This document shows, piece by piece, positions 57,392 through 64,000 of a stretch of 64,000 nucleotides of DNA. Each line of letters starts with the position of its first letter. The stretch's first letter is position 1. Below the pieces are notes generated by a model that saw nothing but the letters and a program-made list of their open reading frames with translations, made no database searches and was not told the origin of the DNA. Origin of the DNA: Proteus penneri (GTDB lineage Bacteria; Pseudomonadota; Gammaproteobacteria; Enterobacterales; Enterobacteriaceae); NCBI RefSeq assembly GCF_003144535.1, contig NZ_PHFJ01000012.1, positions 62,001 to 126,000 of the forward strand, read 5' to 3'. The position numbers and the translations under genes are program-made.

Positions 57392-57913
57392 CTATAAATA
57401 GACGATATTTGCAGTTACTTTCGCTGAGATTGTTCCTGGCATTCCTTTTCCTGACGGACTAAAAGCGCGGGTTCGTAACCATAATCTGACATCGTTTCGT
57501 CCATTTAATGTAACAACCAATGATTTTTTGTTTCCAAGCTTTATTGAACCGGGCCCATTTTCTAATTGCACTGCAATATTTTTAGCAGTTCCTTGATTTT
57601 TATATAAACTATTTATATCAGCCGCATCAGAAATACCTGAAAAAGTAACACTAATTTGATTAATCGCTGTAGAGCAATCTGTAAAAGTAATATAAAAATC
57701 ATTCCAATTAGAGCCAGAATTTGCCTGTTCAAAATTAGCAGCCGGTATATTTTTTAAATCAACATTAACGTTATCTCCATTAGAAATGTTACATGTAGCA
57801 ACTCTAATATTGCCTGTAAAATTTAAGTTAACGCTGTCTGAAGCCCACGATGTTGAGCTTATTATTAGAACATTTATCAAAAATAACTTATTGATTATAT
57901 TTTTCATTTTCAT
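57392..57913 (-). CDS. Minor fimbrial subunit, proximal
   Basis: This 173-residue pilin has a signal peptide of about 24 residues (ending SWA). NLNFTGNIRVATCNISNG carries the first Cys, ITFTDCST the second, and a penultimate AKVTANIVYL strand completes the donor-strand pattern. It comes directly after the usher gene, a common position for adaptors. It could be terminator or adaptor of the fibre; sequence alone does not separate these roles. Confidence 0.85.
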   Translation of the reverse strand: MKMKNIINKLFLINVLIISSTSWASDSVNLNFTGNIRVATCNISNGDNVNVDLKNIPAANFEQANSGSNWNDFYITFTDCSTAINQISVTFSGISDAADINSLYKNQGTAKNIAVQLENGPGSIKLGNKKSLVVTLNGRNDVRLWLRTRAFSPSGKGMPGTISAKVTANIVYL

Positions 57914-57993
57914 TTCCTACGCGTAGCAGATATCGACAGCTATATTTAAATTAGCTGTAATAATGCAATTAATTAATAAAATATTTATATCAT

Positions 57994-60504
57994 TTATTTA
58001 TGACAAACTACGGTAGTTTTATAAAGTCCTAAATAATGAGAGACGCCTAATAAGTTATAATTTGCACTACATTGTTTATTATTATATTTAACAATAAATT
58101 GTCCTTTTTCACTTAACCCAGATAAATAAACTTCACCATCATTACCTACGATGTTATTTAATTGTGGGTTATCTTTAAAAATAACTTGTGCTCCAAAAGG
58201 AACTAATTCACCATTTTCCAACGTCAATGCAATTAATGCACGATAACCAACATTTGCAGAAAAATTTGCTTTTACTAATGCACCACGACTAGGAGAAACA
58301 GTCTGGGTCGTTAACGCCAATTCCGTATTTTCTGGTAATGCTGAAGTATCAATATCAATCGTATTTTTACGGTATGGTGTAATATAAGGCACTAAAGCAT
58401 AACCATAACTGTTAGTTTCTACCCCAGCCTGATTTAAAACAGCAACATCAGAAGCTTCAGGAATGTTCACAATCGCCGAGGTTTCACCAAGCTGTTGACC
58501 TAAAACAACACCGCCAGAATGCGCGACTAAACTACCATTAACACCATAATATAAATTATAATTATCTTTACTATATCCACTCCCTCCCGTCATTTCACCG
58601 TACTTACCCTTATACGATGCATTTAAATTTCCAGAAGATCCTTGATCTTGGTTTGTAAATGCTTGTTGTAGACTCCAATTTAATCGATTATTTAATTGAG
58701 ATGCAGAAAGCCCCACACTTCCTGTACTTGGACTTTGACTACTGCTATTAGTGTTGAAGTTATAATAAAACGTATCATCAAAAACACTAAAAGGTACACT
58801 TACCGATAGCGCTAATTGGTGGTCATCACTACTTTTAGAGTAACTGCTCGATCTATAAGAATAATTATTTGTATTTTTATTATAGGTATAATTTAAACCG
58901 TAACTAATACCCTGCCAGCTGTTGTTATATCCCACAGTGGCTGACTGCGTTTTTCTATCACTATTCCAGTAGTTTTCTCTGACATATCCGATAGAAAGAG
59001 AACCGTATTGCTCTCCCAAATTCTGATTAATCGTAATTTCCGCTCGATTACGACGGCGTTCTATTTCGGGTGCACTGATACCATTTCGATATTCGTCAAA
59101 AACCTCCGCCAAACTATAATATCCGTCAGTTGAATAACGGTAGCCTGCTAGGGCTATATTCGTTCCAATCGTATTTAGATTTTTGTTATATCTGAAACGA
59201 TAAGACTGCCCACGCGATGTATCACCATTATTTAATTTTGAGTTTGCTTGAGTAACATCTATTGAAATTGCGCCTAATGCACCTAAGTTTTGTCCTACAC
59301 CAATAGAATACGCTTGGTAATTGTTGCTAAGTTGGCTTCCACCATAAGCCGTTGCTCCATAAGGCAAACCATAAATTAATGTCAATTGACCAAATTTTTG
59401 TTTTTCAATTTCTTTATCATAAGCACGATATTCCCCTCCTGTAATACTATAAGAAACATAACCTTCACGTTGTAAAACGGGTAAAGAAGCAAAGGGTATT
59501 ATTTGGTGTTGTTCACTTCCATTTGATTCTTTGATTGTGACATACAAATCACCGCTACTTCCTGTTGGATAAAGATCATTAATTTCAAAAGGGCCTGCTG
59601 CCACTTCTGTTTGATAAATGGTATAACCATTTTGTCTAATCGTAATCTGAGCATTACTACGCGCAATACCACGTACTACAGGCGCATACCCACGAACACT
59701 TTCTGGATACATATCATCATCAGTACCGAGTTGAATACCTCTAAAAGGAACACTGTCAAAAACAGAAGAAGGTGAGACTCCATCCCCTAAAACTAATTGG
59801 CTTTTAAGTTGATTGATGCTACGCGATAAATACGTATAAACAGTGTCCCATTTACTAGATTTATCATCACTATTAGACCAAGTTGTATAATTTCTCAAAC
59901 GCCAAGGGCCTATATTGATTCCAGGTCTTAAATTAATATAGTTTGATGTTGTATTTGAGCCATTACTCTTACGATCATAATTTTTTGAACCGCTATAACT
60001 GTAATTTAATAACAGTGCAGTAATACCATTATCTATATTATTTAAATCAACAAATCCTCTAGGGTTTTTATTCATCGCTATTTGAGGAATACTTAAATAC
60101 AAGCGTTGAGAATTAAATTTAAATTCACTTGTTGCATTAGGGATCGCTGACAAATTAACACAGTTATTTCCTTTTTCTTCTAACCCCTTGTATTCAATTG
60201 TTTTAATACCAAATTTAGTGAGATCGGATATTGATAAGCAGGGGATTAACTTGCCATTATCTATTTTCTCAAATTTTATATTTTCAGTACCAATTAAATT
60301 AGTATTAACATAAATATCAACATAATATTTACCGGGTAACTGCTCATTATTTTCAAACTGAGATAAATCAATTGAGCTTTTATTAGGTAATTCTAAAAAA
60401 TCAGGATCAAAGTAAAGATTATCTAAATTAGACCCTTCCGCATACAGTGAGGCTGTATAGCCTAAATATAAAATTAGGCTAATACATATTTTATTCATTT
60501 TCAT
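57994..60504 (-). CDS. Fimbrial outer-membrane usher
   Basis: This 836-residue usher (PapC/FimD/MrpC class) secretes and assembles subunits. A signal peptide of about 22 residues comes first. The N-terminal chaperone-binding domain starts at YFDPDFLEL. A 24-strand barrel with a plug region carries GVSPSSVFDSVPFRG and YAPVVRGIARSNAQI near residue 275. Two C-terminal domains contain a final pair of cysteines (QCSANY, VVCHK). Size is normal for the family. It lies 24 bp downstream of the chaperone gene. Confidence 0.93.
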   Translation of the reverse strand: MKMNKICISLILYLGYTASLYAEGSNLDNLYFDPDFLELPNKSSIDLSQFENNEQLPGKYYVDIYVNTNLIGTENIKFEKIDNGKLIPCLSISDLTKFGIKTIEYKGLEEKGNNCVNLSAIPNATSEFKFNSQRLYLSIPQIAMNKNPRGFVDLNNIDNGITALLLNYSYSGSKNYDRKSNGSNTTSNYINLRPGINIGPWRLRNYTTWSNSDDKSSKWDTVYTYLSRSINQLKSQLVLGDGVSPSSVFDSVPFRGIQLGTDDDMYPESVRGYAPVVRGIARSNAQITIRQNGYTIYQTEVAAGPFEINDLYPTGSSGDLYVTIKESNGSEQHQIIPFASLPVLQREGYVSYSITGGEYRAYDKEIEKQKFGQLTLIYGLPYGATAYGGSQLSNNYQAYSIGVGQNLGALGAISIDVTQANSKLNNGDTSRGQSYRFRYNKNLNTIGTNIALAGYRYSTDGYYSLAEVFDEYRNGISAPEIERRRNRAEITINQNLGEQYGSLSIGYVRENYWNSDRKTQSATVGYNNSWQGISYGLNYTYNKNTNNYSYRSSSYSKSSDDHQLALSVSVPFSVFDDTFYYNFNTNSSSQSPSTGSVGLSASQLNNRLNWSLQQAFTNQDQGSSGNLNASYKGKYGEMTGGSGYSKDNYNLYYGVNGSLVAHSGGVVLGQQLGETSAIVNIPEASDVAVLNQAGVETNSYGYALVPYITPYRKNTIDIDTSALPENTELALTTQTVSPSRGALVKANFSANVGYRALIALTLENGELVPFGAQVIFKDNPQLNNIVGNDGEVYLSGLSEKGQFIVKYNNKQCSANYNLLGVSHYLGLYKTTVVCHK

Positions 60505-60528
60505 ATTAAAACCTAAGTTTATAGAAGA

Positions 60529-61197
60529 TTATATTTTGATCTCTGATAAATCAGTAACTGCACCATAATCATTAATAACTTCCCAATTAATAGTGCCATG
60601 TAGCTCCTCACTATTAATATCAAATGATTTTATTGAGTAAGGAGCAACATAAGAAACATCATCAACAGCCTTATTATTAAACTTAATTGTCTGAAAATTG
60701 AAAAAGTAAGGTGTTGGGTTTTTTACATTTATTTTATTTCCTACTTTTGACCACTCTAACTTTTTCTGTTCTTCAATAAAATTAACATTCTTTAATTCTT
60801 TAGGTCTAAAAATTAATTTCATCTGCGTTTTAAATGCGATTTGCAAAGAATTCTCTGTTCTCTCTGTTGCAGGAATTGTTTTTATATTTAACCAAAAAAG
60901 AGATTCTCTATCGCTAGGTAAATTATTTTCAGTTAGAAATATTCTTAATGTGTTAGTGTTACTACCATTTAATCTGAATAATGGAGGAGTTATAGTAAAA
61001 TTTGATTGTTTTTTTTCATTAATATCATCTATCCAAGACTGAATTAAATAGGGAATATTATCTGGATTTTCGACACTAATACTGACGTCTTTTTTTCCTT
61101 CATCATAAATAACACGAGTACCACCAATAACAACCCCCGCATTTGCGGTATTTAAAAAAATAAACAAAGAAATAAAAGAATAAATAATAGCCTTCAT
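60529..61197 (-). CDS. PapD-type periplasmic fimbrial chaperone
   Basis: This 222-residue chaperone has a signal peptide (about 20 residues, ending ANA) and two immunoglobulin-like domains. Conserved features include GTRVIYDEGKKDVSISVEN near residue 27, with the Arg that anchors subunit C-termini. It also has LFWLNIKTIPA near 103 and KTQMKLIFRP near 125, with the conserved KLIFRP motif. It delivers pilins to the usher encoded next. The chaperone precedes the usher here, unlike mrpA-B-C-D order, where the usher comes first. Confidence 0.92.
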   Translation of the reverse strand: MKAIIYSFISLFIFLNTANAGVVIGGTRVIYDEGKKDVSISVENPDNIPYLIQSWIDDINEKKQSNFTITPPLFRLNGSNTNTLRIFLTENNLPSDRESLFWLNIKTIPATERTENSLQIAFKTQMKLIFRPKELKNVNFIEEQKKLEWSKVGNKINVKNPTPYFFNFQTIKFNNKAVDDVSYVAPYSIKSFDINSEELHGTINWEVINDYGAVTDLSEIKI

Positions 61198-61263
61198 ATC
61201 CCCACCATTAATTGAGTAAAAAGGTTCAAATCCCTTTAAACCTTTTTATTTTTTAATTAATCT

Positions 61264-61794
61264 TTAATTATAATTGATAGTAAATGTTGCATTACCATTT
61301 GCAAGACCGGCGGTTACGGTATCAGATTTAGCAATATAACGCGCACGGAAGTCCAAATTATTAACAACATTAGTCCCTGTTTTTAATGGGTATTTTTTCG
61401 ATTCAGTAAATAACGGAATAACCTTATTTGTATCATCTGTAATTTGAATACCAACACCTTTTGCTACGTTAGCTTCATTTTTCAGAGCAATAACAGTATT
61501 ATCACCAGAATAATTATCTGCATCAAATTTTACTGCTGCACTACTTGCTGTTGCAGGGCAATTAATTAGCTTAATTGTGAATTGTGTTGCCGAAGCCGTA
61601 CTACCAGTAGTTGGTAATGCAGTTTTAGATACTTTACCTAAATTCACTTTTAACGCATCAGAACCCGATGCGAGTTCACAAGCGTTATCTGTAATTTCAC
61701 CGGTAAAATCAATAGTACCATCTTCAGCTAAAGCGTTATTAACTGCAAAAATAGAACCACTAGCAATGAATATTGCAAGTAAATTTTTCTTCAT
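61264..61794 (-). CDS. Major fimbrial subunit (MrpA-like)
   Basis: This 176-residue pilin is the first gene of the operon. A signal peptide of 23 residues ends NALA. Mature features are GTIDFTGEITDNACEL with Cys1, LINCPA with Cys2, and the terminal NATFTINYN donor strand, similar to MrpA and related Proteus fimbrillins. A small AT-rich gap (66 bp) precedes the chaperone gene, as is typical when the major pilin is most expressed. No invertible-promoter recombinase is encoded nearby. Confidence 0.92.
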   Translation of the reverse strand: MKKNLLAIFIASGSIFAVNNALAEDGTIDFTGEITDNACELASGSDALKVNLGKVSKTALPTTGSTASATQFTIKLINCPATASSAAVKFDADNYSGDNTVIALKNEANVAKGVGIQITDDTNKVIPLFTESKKYPLKTGTNVVNNLDFRARYIAKSDTVTAGLANGNATFTINYN

Positions 61795-62319
61795 TTATTT
61801 TTCTCCAAAGAGTCATTATTAATATATTTATTAATATTATTTTAATATATTGATTAATTTATTTACCAATTGAAAATCAGCAATTAACTCAATATATGAG
61901 TATTATTATATTATTTTTTAAAATAAACAAGTTTTGGTTATAGCGGTACAATATACGAAAAGAAAAAATAAAACAGGATTTAAACCTAGTTAAACACTTT
62001 ATTAGTTAATAATTAAAACTTATTTTTAATTAATTGTATTATTCATATTTAGACACAACATTGTTAAGTAAAAATAAAATTTAAATACTATTTTTAATAA
62101 TAAATAGATTTTTTATCTTATTTTATAACTCATATTGTGTAAACCAAATAAATCATCAATCTCTATTTTTACTCTCTTATATCAATTCATCACTTTAAAG
62201 AGCTAGCATGTGTTTTTTATGAAATTTCAATTAAATTATTAGTTGAAAAAATAAACATAAAATGGATAGAAAATATTGCATATGAAATATATGATTTTAT
62301 TTTTCATTGTTATATACAA

Positions 62320-62346
62320 AAAAAGAGCAAAGTTTCCCTTGCTCTG
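62320..62346 (-). terminator. Orphan terminator on the minus strand
   Basis: On the minus strand AGAGCAA-GGGAAAC-TTTGCTCT followed by seven T residues is a classical terminator. It lies about 75 bp after a short coding remnant and has no complete gene to serve. Confidence 0.85.
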
Positions 62347-62419
62347 ATTTAGTATCGGAGTTTTTTAGATATCTTTATAGAATATTAAGATTAATTTAAA
62401 AATTACTTCTTATTAAATC

Positions 62420-62518
62420 TTAATCTGCGACATTCTTATCTGGCTGATAAGAGCCAATGTTATAAGTTTCTAATTTTGGTGCTTTTTCAGAATTAAAATC
62501 AATAAATAAATTTATTGA
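62420..62518 (-). pseudogene. Short 3' gene remnant of unknown family
   Basis: A 32-codon open stretch ends FNSEKAPKLETYNIGSYQPD plus five residues and TAA. The composition is protein-like (Pro, Gly, Tyr, Lys, Asp mixed) and unlike the surrounding AT noise. An in-frame TGA directly precedes it and there is no start codon or ribosome site. With a strong terminator downstream, it looks like the end of a lost gene. I do not recognise the family. Confidence 0.45.
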
Positions 62519-62629
62519 TCAAATTCTTATCCCTATTATTTTAAAGATATCAGCATATCAATATTATCATTAAATCGTTATCATACTCACGTTTACCTCT
62601 TTCTATTCCCTATTGTTTAAAAGGATTTT

Positions 62630-63454
62630 ATGCGTAGAACATTCTCGTCTTATCACCCTATTCTTTATACCTTGAGAGTGGCACAACGTCGTTTATTTCG
62701 TTCCCTTAGTTGGCGATTTTCAGGTCGAAAATACAGCAAAAATGTTCAACCAGAACAACGACTTTCATATCGTTACCTAAAACACACATCTAAATTAATT
62801 AGTCGCCGTGGCGAAAGTGATATTCAATTACAATACAATAAGATAACGAATCTTAAATTAGTTGAAAAAGCGTTAGATGGTATCGTAATAAAACCTGGAG
62901 AGTATTTCTCTTTTTGTTATTTAGTCGGTAAACCTAGCTATAAACGAGGTTTTATTGATGGTATGCAACTCTCATATGGTGAAGCAAGAAAAGGCGTAGG
63001 TGGTGGAATTTGTCAGGCCAGTAATTTAATACATTGGTTAGCACTACACTCTGAATTAAAAGTGATTGAAAAGGCAAATCATAGTTTTGATCCCTTTCCT
63101 GATGAAGGTAGAGTACTTCCTTTTGGCTCAGGAGCCGCTATTTTTTATAACTACGTAGATTTAATCTTATATAATCCAACGCCTTATAATTACCAAATTA
63201 GATTACATGTCGCTGAACATCAATTAGAAGGTGAACTCCTTTGTAGTGAAGAAAGAAAATACCGTTATCATATTTATGAAAAGTCATCCTCTTTTATCAA
63301 AAAGGGAGAGCATGTATATCGTTATAATGAAATTTGGCGAGATATTTACACTAAAAACAATGTAGGCGCTTTTCCTCAATTAATTACATCAGAATTACTT
63401 TATGAAAATAGTGTAGTTGTAAAATATGATATTTCAGATGAACAATTAAATTGA
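62630..63454 (+). CDS. VanW family protein
   Basis: This 274-residue protein has the VanW domain: GIVIKPGEYFSFCYLVGKPSYKRGF in two parts near residues 85-110, GGGICQASNLIHWLAL near 124-140, and FGSGAAIFYNYVDLILYNPT near 160. VanW was named from enterococcal VanB clusters but its function is unknown there too, and it does not by itself imply vancomycin resistance. The N-terminus is basic, without a clear signal peptide. AAGG stands about 6 bases before the ATG. The gene is alone, with a Dyp peroxidase gene following. Confidence 0.88.
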   Translation: MRRTFSSYHPILYTLRVAQRRLFRSLSWRFSGRKYSKNVQPEQRLSYRYLKHTSKLISRRGESDIQLQYNKITNLKLVEKALDGIVIKPGEYFSFCYLVGKPSYKRGFIDGMQLSYGEARKGVGGGICQASNLIHWLALHSELKVIEKANHSFDPFPDEGRVLPFGSGAAIFYNYVDLILYNPTPYNYQIRLHVAEHQLEGELLCSEERKYRYHIYEKSSSFIKKGEHVYRYNEIWRDIYTKNNVGAFPQLITSELLYENSVVVKYDISDEQLN

Positions 63455-63598
63455 TACATCACATTAACATACTAAAAATAGAGATAAAAATCTCACCCTC
63501 TCTTTGTAATAAAGAGGGTTTTGGTGTAAAACGAAAACAATATTTTGTATATATGACTTAATTACTATTCATCTATTGTTAGTCATTTAGGGATCTCT

Positions 63599-64000
63599 AT
63601 GAAATACCAAGATGTTACTAAATCACCTTGTGAGAATGCTTATTTTTTAGTTTTTAACCTCAACTACTCACCTGAAAACCGCGATATTCTAATCGATTTT
63701 TGTAATAATTTTTCTGGCCTAATACGTAGTATGAGAACTCGTTTTCCTGAATTGGAAACAAGTTGTGTAATGGGGTTCGGTGCAAATGCATGGACTACGT
63801 TATTTCCCAACCAGCCAAAGCCTAAAGAGCTAAATACTTTTAAAGAAATTAAAGGTAACACTTATACTGCAGTTTCTACTCCGGGCGATCTTTTTTTCCA
63901 TATTCGGGCTCTCAAAGTTTCGGCTTGTTACGAATTAGCATCTATTATCAGCCAAAAGCTAAAAAATATTGTTGTGCCCGTTGATGAAGTTCATGGATTT
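63599..64000 (+). CDS. Dyp-type peroxidase, 3' truncated by window edge
   Basis: The first 134 residues of a dye-decolorising-type peroxidase (YfeX-like P/B class) are visible. MRTRFPELETSCVMGFGANAW spans residues 45-65 and is shown in family order. DLFFHIRALKVSACYELA is near 100, and the window ends at VDEVHGF, just before the heme-site block that follows EVHGF in YfeX. The catalytic GxxDG and proximal His lie outside the window. It starts at ATG 63599. Family members are heme peroxidases that may also take part in heme handling. Confidence 0.85.
   Translation, partial: MKYQDVTKSPCENAYFLVFNLNYSPENRDILIDFCNNFSGLIRSMRTRFPELETSCVMGFGANAWTTLFPNQPKPKELNTFKEIKGNTYTAVSTPGDLFFHIRALKVSACYELASIISQKLKNIVVPVDEVHGF

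Larger units (their letters stand above)
61795..62629. other. AT-rich region between fimbrial operon and VanW gene
   Basis: An 835-bp region between divergent genes. It should hold the fimbrial promoter (leftward) and the VanW-gene promoter (rightward). I saw no long inverted repeats of the MR/P switch type. It also contains a gene remnant (62420-62518) with its terminator (about 62320-62346). Confidence 0.55.

Noticed and set aside
61795-62629. Invertible fimbrial promoter as in MR/P
   Set aside because: No inverted-repeat pair of suitable length and no recombinase gene were found.

Overview
The window is a chromosomal segment of a gamma-proteobacterium of the order Enterobacterales, most probably Proteus. 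The DNA is AT-rich. Gene order follows the E. coli blocks ppiB-lpxH-purEK, ybbP/ybbA/tesA/ybbO/cnoX/qmcA/ybbJ/cueR/copA/ybaP/ybaK/ushA/ybaL and gsk/hemH/adk/htpG. The fimbrial operon carries MrpJ-type regulators, which are a Proteus hallmark. An ornithine decarboxylase gene is present, which fits P. mirabilis better than P. vulgaris; the species call is inference.

Layout. 1-2.9 kb: ppiB (5' truncated by the window edge), lpxH and purEK with a PurR box. 3-7.7 kb: an MFS transporter, a YnaI-type mechanosensitive channel and ornithine decarboxylase. 7.8-14.7 kb: ybbPA, divergent tesA, an SDR gene, cnoX, qmcA and ybbJ. 14.7-17.3 kb: a broken copper locus. cueR is split by a frameshift exactly at an A AAA AAG heptamer. 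copA keeps only its three metal-binding domains, and its ATPase part is replaced by a trimeric autotransporter gene. The CueR-type promoter with its 19-bp spacer is intact. 17.4-25.5 kb: ybaP, ybaK, ushA, a decayed fsr, ybaL, an old-yellow-enzyme reductase and a divergent GlxA-type regulator. 25.6-36 kb (mostly minus strand): a DUF481 protein, gsk, a Wzz-like protein, hemH, adk, frameshifted htpG with a good sigma-32 promoter, purT and rarD. 36-39.8 kb: sucrose genes cscK, cscA and cscR with two LacI-type operators but no sucrose permease.

40-45 kb is accessory: a LuxR-type regulator whose receiver lacks the phospho-acceptor Asp, about 0.9 kb of empty AT-rich DNA, a three-gene phospholipid operon (CDP-alcohol transferase, acyltransferase, CdsA-like) and a CPBP-family membrane protease. 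45.6-52.6 kb is an oxamate/carbamoyl-phosphate module: allS convergent with an operon of fdrA(allF)-allG-allH-allK and an MFS permease. 53.7-55.2 kb holds a DASS anion transporter. 55.3-61.8 kb is a chaperone-usher fimbrial operon (major pilin, chaperone, usher, two minor pilins, MrpJ-like, two-domain adhesin, second MrpJ-like). The window ends with a VanW-family gene and the start of a Dyp-type peroxidase.

The most noteworthy region is 14.7-17.3 kb. Copper sensing and copper export both look disrupted, while a still-canonical copper promoter now reads into a surface adhesin. Two single-base indels (cueR, htpG) sit in A-runs. They could be true mutations, recoding signals or assembly errors; raw reads would decide. 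No tRNA, rRNA, CRISPR array or complete insertion sequence was recognised.
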